Below are positions 8,790 through 17,020 of a stretch of DNA of 64,000 bases, piece by piece. Position 1 is the first letter of the stretch. The number at the start of each line of letters is the position of its first letter. The notes beneath the pieces were generated by a model. It was not told the DNA's origin, ran no database searches, and saw only the letters and a list, made by a program, of their open reading frames with translations. The DNA lies in NCBI GenBank assembly GCA_023395555.1, contig JAEWYQ010000073.1, positions 1 to 64,000 of the forward strand. The letters run 5' to 3'. The stretch comes from Bacillota bacterium (GTDB lineage: Bacteria > Bacillota > Clostridia > Lachnospirales > Lachnospiraceae). The position numbers were made by a program, and so were the translations under genes.

Positions 8790-9767
8790 ATGAAGCCGAT
8801 TCAAATTCATAATTGTGATGTACTTGTGGTTGGAGCCAGCCTGGAGGGCTGTATGGCCGCCGTCACAGCAGGAAACAGGAAAAAAGAGGTTCTTTTGATC
8901 GAAGCCAGCGGCTCCTTGGGACAAGCGGCCACAAATGGTCTGTATATTCATCTTTCCAAACAAGAAATAGTGGATGAAGAGGCCTTAAAATATGCAGAGC
9001 ATATTCTGGAAAAGTCCCAGGACACAAAAAACAGTGACAAGGAGATTTATCACGACCAGAAATTAAAAATTGTACTAAAACAGCTTCTGGATCAGGCCGG
9101 TGTCCAGGTCTTGACCCATGTATTCCCGGAGGAACCGGTTTTTGACGGAGAAAGACTGGCAGGGCTTCACCTTAATACAAAAAACGGCTCTATAGCAGCC
9201 AGAGCAGATGTAATAATTGATGCAACGGATAAAATGGAGGCTGGCGGTGCCGCCGGCTTACGCTTTGAAGCTCTTAACCCGAGAGTTAGAACGAATGTCA
9301 AGTTCAACCAGATATCTACGGAGGCGATCCGCAATGCGGCAGCTAAGGATTTTTTGATGGAAGGAAACGGATTCCTTATAGGGAAGCTGGCTTATGAGCT
9401 TGGTGTAACATTGCAGGGTATCCAGATGTCCGCTTCAGACATGTGTTTTTGTCACAATGCTGATTACGGGGAGTTGATTGTCAATGGTCTTACAGCCGAC
9501 TTAGCCGAGATTACACCATTGGCTCTTTCCCGCGCCCAATCAGGTCTGCGCCGGTTCGCCTATGAGCTTCGGGATGATTTCAAGCATCGGCTGAAGGGCT
9601 TTGAGAAGGCGAATATTATACAGGTCGCCCCAAGACTGGATTGCTATGGATTACGCCGGGCTGCGGGAAATCCTTATGATAACCTGATCCTATTAAATGA
9701 CGGCACAGAGGCTTATAGCAATCACAGGGCGATTGAGCTTGGGGTGAAGATGGGCCGCCTGATATAG
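8790..9767 (+). CDS. Short, divergent FAD-dependent oxidoreductase paralogue
   Basis: A 325-residue protein related to the preceding flavoprotein but much shorter. The dinucleotide-binding motif is altered (DVLVVGASLEGCMAAVTAGNRK, with GxSLEG instead of GGGxAG), while the acidic end LLIEASGSLGQAA is kept. The C-terminus (YDNLILLNDGTEAYSNHRAIELGVKMGRLI) aligns loosely with the second FAD contact and then stops. The ATG at 8790 follows GATGGAGGTAGA. The 130-base gap before it holds two small hairpins. It could be a partner subunit of the longer enzyme, an active enzyme with a smaller substrate domain, or a decaying copy; the open frame and good start argue against decay. Confidence 0.7.
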   Translation: MKPIQIHNCDVLVVGASLEGCMAAVTAGNRKKEVLLIEASGSLGQAATNGLYIHLSKQEIVDEEALKYAEHILEKSQDTKNSDKEIYHDQKLKIVLKQLLDQAGVQVLTHVFPEEPVFDGERLAGLHLNTKNGSIAARADVIIDATDKMEAGGAAGLRFEALNPRVRTNVKFNQISTEAIRNAAAKDFLMEGNGFLIGKLAYELGVTLQGIQMSASDMCFCHNADYGELIVNGLTADLAEITPLALSRAQSGLRRFAYELRDDFKHRLKGFEKANIIQVAPRLDCYGLRRAAGNPYDNLILLNDGTEAYSNHRAIELGVKMGRLI

Positions 9768-9788
9768 AAGAGCACCAAGGAGGACGAT

Positions 9789-10841
9789 ATGAATAAGCTT
9801 GAATTTGATAAAGACGAGGTAGAAAGTGCCATTGACCGGATGGTAAAGAGAACAGCAGAAATGGATCTGACCTGGGATTGGCCCTGCGGTGTGGCTTTCT
9901 ACGGAATCAGTATAGCATATGAAAAAACGGGGAAGGAGGAGTATCTGAAGCTATTAAAGGACAGGGTAGACGAGCTCATCGAATTAGGCCTGCCCCCCAC
10001 ATGGACCGTCAATACCTGCGCCATGGGTTACAGTCTGATCACACTGTATGATGCCACCGGCAGCCAGGAATATATGGACATCTTAATGAGTAAAATCGAA
10101 TTCCTGAGAAAGGATGCCCTCCGTTTCGGAGACGGTGTACTTCAGCATACTGTCTCATCCAAGAATGATTTTCCGGAGCAGTGCTGGGCAGATACTCTTT
10201 TCATGGCAGCATTCTTGCTGTTGAAGGTAGGGGTAAAGCTTCAGAAGCAGGACCTGATCCTTGATGCCCTAAATCAATATTACTGGCATATTAAATACCT
10301 TCAGAACAGGAACAACGGCTTGTTTTATCATGCCTATAACAACATAATGCAAGATCATATGTCCGGCTTTCACTGGGGCAGAGCCAATGCCTGGGCCGCG
10401 TATACCATGGCACAGGTAGGGCTGGTGCTTCCGGAATGCTACCTTTATCCCCGTTATATGGACATCGCCGGTTCGTTAAATGAACAACTGGCGGCACTGA
10501 AAAAGCTGCAGACCGGGGATGGACTTTGGAGAACTCTTTTAGATGATGAAGGGTCCTATGAGGAGGTTTCGGCCTCTGCCGGAATAGCTGCAGCGATGCT
10601 GCTGAAAGGAAATCCCCTTCATTTAAAATATATTAATCCGGCGATCCGGGGACTTCTTGCCAATGTCACTGAGGATGGCAGGGTAATAAATGTATCCGGA
10701 GGAACTGCGGTAATGAAGACCCGGGCGGATTACTGCAATATCAGCAGGGACTGGCCCCAGGGCTGGGGGCAGGGGTTGGCCTTGGCCTTCCTGTCAGAGC
10801 TTTTGAAATCCCGTGGCAATGCCCGGGACGGAGCCTTATAA
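9789..10841 (+). CDS. Glycoside hydrolase family 105 (unsaturated uronyl hydrolase), YteR-like
   Basis: A 350-residue cytoplasmic (no signal peptide) alpha/alpha-barrel enzyme. FPEQCWADTLFMAAFLL near residue 135 and HWGRANAWAAYTM near 205 are the conserved GH88/GH105 blocks. D135 and possibly D88 (LYDATG) correspond to the acidic residues used to hydrate the double bond of unsaturated uronic acids at the non-reducing end. Such enzymes remove unsaturated galacturonyl or glucuronyl groups left by polysaccharide lyases. It is last in the ABC operon, starts 21 bases after the flavoprotein with AAGGAGGACGAT, and is followed by a terminator. The exact sugar is not resolved. Confidence 0.9.
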   Translation: MNKLEFDKDEVESAIDRMVKRTAEMDLTWDWPCGVAFYGISIAYEKTGKEEYLKLLKDRVDELIELGLPPTWTVNTCAMGYSLITLYDATGSQEYMDILMSKIEFLRKDALRFGDGVLQHTVSSKNDFPEQCWADTLFMAAFLLLKVGVKLQKQDLILDALNQYYWHIKYLQNRNNGLFYHAYNNIMQDHMSGFHWGRANAWAAYTMAQVGLVLPECYLYPRYMDIAGSLNEQLAALKKLQTGDGLWRTLLDDEGSYEEVSASAGIAAAMLLKGNPLHLKYINPAIRGLLANVTEDGRVINVSGGTAVMKTRADYCNISRDWPQGWGQGLALAFLSELLKSRGNARDGAL

Positions 10842-10866
10842 CACACTTTGTTAGTCAGTTATAGGA

Positions 10867-10919
10867 AAAGAACGGCTGTCCAACCAATCGATTCGATTCG
10901 TTGAATGGCCGTTCTTTCT
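10867..10919. terminator. Terminator between the sugar operon and tex
   Basis: AAAGAACGGC pairs with GCCGTTCTTT across a roughly 33-base loop. It lies between two converging genes. The T-rich flank is short, so efficiency is uncertain. Confidence 0.65.
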
Positions 10920-11023
10920 ACCAGCTATATTAAAGTTAAAACTATGCCCTGCCACCCACTTAACTCAATGTCAGTAATTAACCCTCTGAACGGCAACGCT
11001 ATGATCACATCTCCTTCCGGAAA

Positions 11024-13483
11024 TTAAAGCTTCATGGACAGCTGGATCCTCTTCTTTGCTACATCCACACCAATAACCTTTACATCCACAATATCTCCAA
11101 CGCTCACCACATCCAGAGGATGCTTCACGAACTTCTTATCGGAAAGCTGGGAGATGTGAACCAGACCGTCCTGGTGCACTCCGATATCCACAAAGGCTCC
11201 GAAATCAATGACATTCCGAACCGTTCCCTTTAATACCATGCCTTCCGCAAGATCCTTTATTTCCAATACGTCGGTGCGCAGAATTGGTCTGGGCATCTCA
11301 TCTCTCGGATCCCTTCCCGGCTTTTCCAGCTCCTTGATGATATCCGTCAGGGTAATCTCACCAATTCCCAGCTCCTCCGCCAGCTTATGCTTGTCCCGAA
11401 TCTTCTTTCCAATGGTGATGGCATCCCCGGCCTGATCGGAAGCGGCTTCCGCCGTGCTCTGACCGGGTACTCCCGGAGCATTCCGGCGGGATGTATCCTG
11501 GTTATTCTGTCCAGGCGCCTCCGGGGCCGGAATTCCGGCCTGTCCGACTGCTGCCGCCAATGCCTTTCCAAAAGCGGTGTTCTGGGAGCGCACAACGATG
11601 GTATCTTTTCCGGCACGTCCGGCTTTGTTCCTGTTCTTCGACGCGTCAGCCTCTCCCGCTCTGCCGGCTTTCTCCTGTTTGTCAGAAGCTCCTGCTTGAT
11701 TGGAGCTTCCGGATGCCTTCTGCTTTCGCGCCTTGGCCTGAATTTCCTTTACATCGGCAAGACTCAGCCCCAGTCTCTCAAGCAGCGCCTGGGTCGCCTC
11801 ATAGGATTCCGGATGAACACCTGTGGCATCCAGGGGATTGTCCCCGTCCTGAATTCTCATAAAGCCCGCACACTGTTCAAAGGCCTTCGGCCCCAGCTTA
11901 GCCACCTTCAGAAGTTCTCTGCGGTCACGGAAACGGCCGTTGGCTTCCCGGTAGGCCACAATGTTTTTCGCAATTACCTTGCTGATTCCGGATACATGCT
12001 CCAGCAGGGATACGGATGCGGTATTCAGATCAACACCCACCCGGTTTACACAATCCTCAACCACGCCGGAGAGAACCTCTCCCAGCTTCTTTTGGTTCAT
12101 GTCATGCTGATACTGTCCCACACCGATGGACTGGGGATCGATCTTCACCAGCTCCGCCAGGGGATCCTGAAGTCTCCGGGCAATGGAGGCCGCGCTTCTC
12201 TGCCCCACGTCAAAGTTAGGGAATTCCTCCGTCGCCAGCTTGCTTGCGGAATATACGGAGGCTCCGGCTTCATTTACAATAATATATTTTACCGGCTTAT
12301 GAAGCTCCTTTAAAAGCTCCACGATCACCATCTCGGATTCTCTGGATGCGGTTCCGTTGCCCACGGAGATCAGAGAAATATTATATTTATCAATAAATCC
12401 CTTTACTACCCGTTTGGACTCCTCCACCTTATTCTGGGGCGCCGTTGGATAGATCACCGTGGTGTCCAGCACCTTTCCGGTACTATCCACAACCGCCAGC
12501 TTACAGCCGGTACGGAAGGCCGGGTCCCAGCCCAACACTACCTGCCCTGTAATGGGAGGCTGCATCAGAAGCTGTACCAGATTTTTTCCAAATATCTTAA
12601 TCGCTCCGTCCTCCGCCTTCTCGGTAAGATCATTTCTTATCTCCCGTTCGATAGCGGGAGCAATCAAACGCTTGTAGCTGTCCTCTATAGTCTTTCTTAA
12701 TATCTCACTGGTGAAGGGATTCTCTTTTGTGATTACCTTTTTCTCAAGATAACGCAGAATACGCTCCTCCGGTGCGACAACCTTTACCGTGAGGATCTTC
12801 TCATTCTCTCCCCGGTTAATGGCGAGGATTCTGTGCCCTGCCAGCTTCGCCAGGGCCTCCTCGAAATTATAATACATCTCATACACGGATTCCTGCTTCT
12901 CATTCTTGGCGGCTGCGGACAGGGTTCCTTCCTGCATGGTAATCTCCCGGATATAGCTGCGGTGCTCCGCTTCATCGGAAATATCCTCCGCTATAATATC
13001 CATGGCTCCGGCAATGGCTTCTTCCACCGTGTGAACCTCTTTTTCCTCTGAAAGGTATTCCTTTGCCGCCAGTTCTACCGGCTCCGCGGTCTCCTGGGCA
13101 CGAATAAGGGCAGCCAGACCCTCCAGGCCCTTTTCCTTGGCTATGGTCGCCCTGGTTCGTCTCTTGGGACGGTAAGGGCGGTACAGATCCTCTACTACCA
13201 CCAAAGTGGCCGCCGCCAGAATCTGTTCCTTCAGTTCCGGTGTCAGCTTTCCCTGCTCCTCTATGCTGCCCAGCACCTGGGCTTTCTTTTCTTCCAGATT
13301 TCTCAGATACTGCAGCCTTTCGCTGAGATTTCTCAGCTGCTCGTCATCCAGGGAGCCGGTTGCCTCTTTGCGGTATCTCGCAATAAAGGGAATGGTATTT
13401 CCTTCATCAATGAGCTTTACAGCAGCTTCCGCCTGCTCCAGGCGAATCCCCAGCTCATCCTTCAATTGTTTTAAAATATCCAT
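11024..13483 (-). CDS. tex: Tex-like transcription accessory protein with S1 domain
   Basis: An 819-residue nucleic-acid-binding protein. It has the helical N-terminus (GNTIPFIARYRKEATGSLDDEQLRNL), the RNase H-like YqgF core around 320-450 (VVLGWDPAFRTGCKLAVVD), helix-hairpin-helix repeats near 490-560 (GVGQYQHDMNQKKL, NTASVSLLEHVSGIS) and a C-terminal S1 domain near 740-819. Tex affects transcription and RNA-related stress functions. An added stretch of about 105 residues rich in Gly, Ala, Ser, Gln and Lys (roughly 583-688) separates the HhH part from the S1 domain, making it longer than the usual 710-780. The start is an ATG with AAGGAG eight bases upstream. It is a single-gene unit. Confidence 0.95.
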   Translation of the reverse strand: MDILKQLKDELGIRLEQAEAAVKLIDEGNTIPFIARYRKEATGSLDDEQLRNLSERLQYLRNLEEKKAQVLGSIEEQGKLTPELKEQILAAATLVVVEDLYRPYRPKRRTRATIAKEKGLEGLAALIRAQETAEPVELAAKEYLSEEKEVHTVEEAIAGAMDIIAEDISDEAEHRSYIREITMQEGTLSAAAKNEKQESVYEMYYNFEEALAKLAGHRILAINRGENEKILTVKVVAPEERILRYLEKKVITKENPFTSEILRKTIEDSYKRLIAPAIEREIRNDLTEKAEDGAIKIFGKNLVQLLMQPPITGQVVLGWDPAFRTGCKLAVVDSTGKVLDTTVIYPTAPQNKVEESKRVVKGFIDKYNISLISVGNGTASRESEMVIVELLKELHKPVKYIIVNEAGASVYSASKLATEEFPNFDVGQRSAASIARRLQDPLAELVKIDPQSIGVGQYQHDMNQKKLGEVLSGVVEDCVNRVGVDLNTASVSLLEHVSGISKVIAKNIVAYREANGRFRDRRELLKVAKLGPKAFEQCAGFMRIQDGDNPLDATGVHPESYEATQALLERLGLSLADVKEIQAKARKQKASGSSNQAGASDKQEKAGRAGEADASKNRNKAGRAGKDTIVVRSQNTAFGKALAAAVGQAGIPAPEAPGQNNQDTSRRNAPGVPGQSTAEAASDQAGDAITIGKKIRDKHKLAEELGIGEITLTDIIKELEKPGRDPRDEMPRPILRTDVLEIKDLAEGMVLKGTVRNVIDFGAFVDIGVHQDGLVHISQLSDKKFVKHPLDVVSVGDIVDVKVIGVDVAKKRIQLSMKL

Positions 13484-13625
13484 TTAGTTACTCCTTATAA
13501 CTTATTCTCAGTGCTATTCCTGTCTTGTGTATTATCCGAAATGTCATTTTTACCATTTTTAATCATACCATCCGTCCACCGGTAAATCAACTGAATTCGC
13601 TTAATTTTCCACAGAAAACGCATGA

Positions 13626-13664
13626 GAGCCATATCTGAATAATCCATATGGCTCCCTCTTTTTT
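13626..13664 (+). terminator. Orphan terminator-like hairpin
   Basis: GAGCCATAT pairs with ATATGGCTC over an 11-base loop, followed by CCTCTTTTTT on the plus strand. No plus-strand gene precedes it closely, so it may be a relic of a lost gene or of an inserted element. Confidence 0.5.
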
Positions 13665-13700
13665 ATTTATCCAAAAATTATTTTTTCTAATATCTTTCAT

Positions 13701-13918
13701 TTAATAATGCTTATTCCGTTTCTTTTGCATTCTCTTATTTACTGTTGTTTCTGCCTCAGCATATTTAATGCGATCCGCTTCAATACTGCCAGGTATCCGT
13801 TTCGCAGAGAGTTGCCACAATTGCAATAAATATCACTTCCAATAAACTGTGTTTTACTTTCCAGGACTCTCTTGTATCTTCAATTACTTTAAAAAATGTC
13901 ATAATCAAAATTATTCAT
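13701..13918 (-). pseudogene. Remnant of an ISAs1/H-repeat-type transposase N-terminus
   Basis: On the minus strand an ATG with GAGGTG upstream is followed, after a frameshift in a T/A run, by a reading frame that gives VIEDTRESWKVKHSLLEV and then IFIAIVATLCETDTW. This resembles the N-terminal domain of ISAs1-family (H-repeat associated) transposases, where a D-x-R-Q-x-x-K-V-x-H-x-L-L-x-I-L pattern precedes a hydrophobic A-V-x-x-G-A-x-x-W segment. The frame stops at 13780; a shifted frame continues to 13701 without clear similarity. The catalytic domain is absent, so it is a scar. Confidence 0.6.
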
Positions 13919-13969
13919 ATGTATACACCTCATTTTTATAACTGCTATATAACAACTATATCATAGATC

Positions 13970-14010
13970 AAAAAAAGTGATGTATTATTTTTTATACATC
14001 AACTTTTTTC
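13970..14010. terminator. Bidirectional terminator after the Gfo/Idh gene
   Basis: AAAAAAAGT-G-ATGTAT pairs with ATACAT-CA-ACTTTTTT. A and T runs flank both sides, so it works in either direction and closes the minus-strand oxidoreductase gene. Confidence 0.8.
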
Positions 14011-14094
14011 ATGTGTTTGCCGTGACCAGCTTATTTTTATATTTTGCTTTGCCGGCTCTTATTCGGGTCAGCGGCATAAGATTTGTTTGGAAGC

Positions 14095-15249
14095 TCAGCA
14101 CTCCGGAATGACAATCTCTACCTCCCGTCCCGCCTGTGCGGACTTGAAGATGCCGTCAATGATTGCCTGGTTATAAATAATCTGTGAACTGGGTACCGGC
14201 GCTTCCGTGCCGTTCTTCAGCGCATCCAGGAAGGAACGGATCTTCAGGTCGAAGAGATCTGTTTTGGAAGGGATAATCGGGATCTCTGTCTGGGTCTGCT
14301 GCCCGCACACCTCTTGATACAGGATCATAGGGCCGCCTACACTGCCGTTCCAGCATTCGGTAGAGGGTATCCGCAGACCTCCCTCGGTTCCCAGGATAAT
14401 GGTATCTCCAGGAGTATCCATGTTCATCGCCCATGCAATTCTGAAGTCCAGAATAATATCACCCTCTAAGCGCACAAATGCAGCGGCGAAATCATCCACC
14501 TGGAACTTCTTGGCATACTCCGGATGAGTAGGATAATAATCCGGTCTTGTGCCAAAGAAATTAGATTTATAACCGGATACCGTGAGAGGCTTCGGGTAAC
14601 CCACCGCGTTCAGCACCATGTCCAGGGAATAGCATCCGATATCCCCCAGAGCCCCGATACCGGCTGTCTCATCCTCAATAAAGGAGGTTCCAAAGGGTGT
14701 GGGAATACCGCGCCTTCTGCCGCCGCCTGTCTGAATGTAATATACCTTTCCCAGCTTTCCGGATTCCACGATTCTTTTGATCATCTTCATGTTCTCGTCC
14801 AGTCTGGGCTGGAAGCCTATGCTCAGCACCTTGCCGCTCTCTTTTTCTGCTTTTCTGATCTCTGCCGCCTCATCCAAGGTAACGCACATGGGCTTCTCCA
14901 GCAGCACATGAACTCCCTTCTGCAGCGCATAGATTGCGCACTGCGCATGAGTTCTGTTATAAGTACAGACGCTGACAGCATCCAGTTCCAGTGCTTCATC
15001 ATCCAACATTTCCTTATGGCTGGGATAGCATTTCACTTCCATATTAAACTTGCTAAAAAAAGCCTCTGCTTTGCCTTCCACCAGGTCGGCGCCGGCTACC
15101 ACTTCTACATCCGGCATATGCAGATAACTTTGCATATGTGCTTCTGCAATCCATCCTGTCCCGATAATACCCACCCGTACCTTTTGGGAACTATCCACCA
15201 CCGTCTCTTCCTGCACCTCTTTAAACTTATCTAAAATATTCTCTGCCAT
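14095..15249 (-). CDS. Gfo/Idh/MocA family oxidoreductase
   Basis: A 384-residue NAD(P)-dependent sugar or cyclitol dehydrogenase. The Rossmann motif is VRVGIIGTGWIAEAHM near residues 24-39, and the catalytic lysine lies in LLEKPMCVTLDEA. GDIGCYSLDMVL is the substrate-side motif (usually GDxGxHxxD; here Cys-Tyr occupies the middle). The ATG at 15249 follows GTGAGGAGAAG; the GTG five codons upstream is itself part of that ribosome binding site. It is transcribed divergently from an AraC regulator with 144 bases between, which probably controls it. The substrate is not determinable from sequence. Confidence 0.9.
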   Translation of the reverse strand: MAENILDKFKEVQEETVVDSSQKVRVGIIGTGWIAEAHMQSYLHMPDVEVVAGADLVEGKAEAFFSKFNMEVKCYPSHKEMLDDEALELDAVSVCTYNRTHAQCAIYALQKGVHVLLEKPMCVTLDEAAEIRKAEKESGKVLSIGFQPRLDENMKMIKRIVESGKLGKVYYIQTGGGRRRGIPTPFGTSFIEDETAGIGALGDIGCYSLDMVLNAVGYPKPLTVSGYKSNFFGTRPDYYPTHPEYAKKFQVDDFAAAFVRLEGDIILDFRIAWAMNMDTPGDTIILGTEGGLRIPSTECWNGSVGGPMILYQEVCGQQTQTEIPIIPSKTDLFDLKIRSFLDALKNGTEAPVPSSQIIYNQAIIDGIFKSAQAGREVEIVIPEC

Positions 15250-15393
15250 GTCTCTTCTCCTCACTGATTAAGCCAATACCTGCTTAAATAATCCAAACTT
15301 ATTATTCCCTTTACATTCTACCTTATTTGTTTTATAATTCTAGCCGTAAGCACATGACTTTTGGCCATATATTGCGGTTTTGTGAGGTGACTT

Positions 15394-16176
15394 ATGCTAT
15401 ATCAAATCGAGAAAAGAGCTCTCCCCATTACAACTAATGTTTTTCACGGGCTAAGCCCGCTTCCCCATATCCATACCCATCTGGAACTGATCTGGATGGC
15501 AGAGGGAGCCAGTTGTGCCAACGTGGATAATAAAGAATTTTTGATGGAACAGGGCGATTTGTTCCTGGCCTTTCCGAATCAGATTCATTTTTACCAGGAT
15601 ACCACTTCTTTACAGGGCTATTTATTTATCTTTTCACAGGATCTGTTTCCGGATTTAAAGGAATTGTTCCAGAATAAAGTGCCTGCTTCCCCTATCATCA
15701 AGAACAGCTGTCTTCCCAAGGATACCGAAAAACGGCTGAAAAAGATCATGAAGAAAAACAATTCTGATTCCACCTTTGACAGAATCGCCGCCAAAGGCTA
15801 TCTGCTGGCACTTATGGGTGAATTACTTCCCCTTATGTCTTTGATTCCTGCACCCTCAGACCACGACAGCATTAAGAGCGTTCTGACCTACTGCTCTGAG
15901 AACTACACGGAACCACTGAGCCTGGAGATCATATCCAGAAATCTTCACCTAAACAAATATTATATCTCCCACATCTTCAAAGAGCGAATGAATATCGGCT
16001 TCACTGATTTTGTCAACAGCCTAAGAGTCGAACATGCCTGCAATCTGCTGGAAAGAGGCTGCAGTATCACTGAAATCGCCTTTTCCTCGGGTTTTTCCTC
16101 TATCCGCACCTTCAACCGTGTCTTTGCAAACACCGTAGGAATGACTCCCAGGGAGTATTTAAAAAGAAAAATATAA
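15394..16176 (+). CDS. AraC-family transcriptional regulator with cupin sensor
   Basis: A 260-residue regulator. The N-terminal half is a cupin-like AraC_binding domain (LSPLPHIHTHLELIWMAEGASC and LFLAFPNQIHFYQD). The C-terminal 100 residues carry two helix-turn-helix units (LEIISRNLHLNKYYISHIFKE, then SITEIAFSSGFSSIRTFNRVF) and the family end MTPREYLKRK. It starts at an ATG after GTGAGGTG. It points away from the Gfo/Idh dehydrogenase gene and probably activates that gene in response to a sugar. A short palindrome follows the stop at about 16176-16200 but lacks a T run. Confidence 0.9.
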   Translation: MLYQIEKRALPITTNVFHGLSPLPHIHTHLELIWMAEGASCANVDNKEFLMEQGDLFLAFPNQIHFYQDTTSLQGYLFIFSQDLFPDLKELFQNKVPASPIIKNSCLPKDTEKRLKKIMKKNNSDSTFDRIAAKGYLLALMGELLPLMSLIPAPSDHDSIKSVLTYCSENYTEPLSLEIISRNLHLNKYYISHIFKERMNIGFTDFVNSLRVEHACNLLERGCSITEIAFSSGFSSIRTFNRVFANTVGMTPREYLKRKI

Positions 16177-16338
16177 TATCGGATCCTTATGCCGATATTA
16201 AATGATACGGTAATGGTAAGCATCACCTTTCCATCTATGGTCTGGTTTCAGGGTGCGGGAACTATTGACCACTGAATAAAGCTGTATTATAATGAAAGCG
16301 CAGTGATATCCGTATTTGATTGCAAAGGAGGTGTTTCC

Positions 16339-16842
16339 ATGATCGGAGGTATTTCTTATATATCCTATTCCTTTCCGGCTGCCGGTGTAAATCCCGTCAA
16401 TGCCCCGGTTTCCGCAGTCAGCAGAGTCAGCCCCTTGCATCCGCCAGGAGAAAAGAACAGAATTTATGCAGAGCGGACCAGCCCTTCAGAATGCCAGACC
16501 TGTAAGGAACGCAAATATGTGGATGGTTCTAATGAGACAGACGTTTCTTTTAAGACCCCTGCCCATATTTCTCCCCAGGCTTCCTATGCAGCGGTAGCCG
16601 CCCATGAGCAGCAGCACGTCTCCAATGCCGCAGCCGAAGGCACCCAGCCCGGCAAGGATCTGGTCTCGGCTTCCGTATCTTATAAAACGGCGGTCTGCCC
16701 CGAATGCGGTACCCCTTATATATCGGGAGGAACCACCCGCACCGTGATGATGACCTATAATGAAAGCAATCCCTATGAAAGTTCGAGAAAATCCTTGGAA
16801 GGCAGCTTCCTGCGGGGTATGAATTTTGATGCGGTAGCATAA
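16339..16842 (+). CDS. Small SprA-related protein with HExxH and paired CxxC motifs
   Basis: A 167-residue protein. It contains HEQQH at 89-93 (within YAAVAAHEQQHVSNA) and two CxxC pairs (C52/C55 in CQTCKERKY, C120/C123 in CPECGTPYISGG). The HExxH context resembles the SprA-related family of putative zinc metalloproteins; the cysteines suggest a structural metal site. The N-terminal 50 residues look unstructured. The ATG at 16339 follows AAAGGAGGTG. It is a single gene between an AraC regulator and the threonine-branch operon, with a terminator after it. Function is unknown; whether it cleaves peptides is not shown by the sequence. Confidence 0.6.
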   Translation: MIGGISYISYSFPAAGVNPVNAPVSAVSRVSPLHPPGEKNRIYAERTSPSECQTCKERKYVDGSNETDVSFKTPAHISPQASYAAVAAHEQQHVSNAAAEGTQPGKDLVSASVSYKTAVCPECGTPYISGGTTRTVMMTYNESNPYESSRKSLEGSFLRGMNFDAVA

Positions 16843-16899
16843 ACCGGAGCCGTTCTGCAGCGAACCGGCATAAACCGAATAACTATTGAGAATTGAGAA

Positions 16900-16931
16900 A
16901 AGCTGTCCGCGAAGCCGGGCAGCTCTTTTTT
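16900..16931 (+). terminator. Terminator after the SprA-related gene
   Basis: AGCTGTCC pairs with GGGCAGCT (one wobble pair) over an 8-base loop and is followed by C and six T. Confidence 0.8.
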
Positions 16932-16936
16932 ACGCA

Positions 16937-16970
16937 ACAAATGGCTCAAAAAACGAGCCATTTGTTGTTT
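16937..16970. terminator. Inverted repeat at the end of the threonine-branch operon
   Basis: AACAAATGGCTC pairs perfectly with GAGCCATTTGTT across a 7-base loop of mostly A. It lies 50 bases past the aspartate kinase stop and probably ends that minus-strand transcript, although the T run is poor. Confidence 0.55.
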
Positions 16971-17020
16971 GGACAAACCATATATTTTTCAATCACATCC
17001 AATTAGTCAGGATGCGTCCG

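Larger units (their letters stand above)
13484..14094. other. Gene-poor stretch between tex and the Gfo/Idh gene
   Basis: About 610 AT-rich bases. They hold the tex leader, a plus-strand terminator-like hairpin at 13626-13664, a broken transposase start at 13701-13918 and a bidirectional terminator at 13970-14010. No intact gene is visible. Confidence 0.7.
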
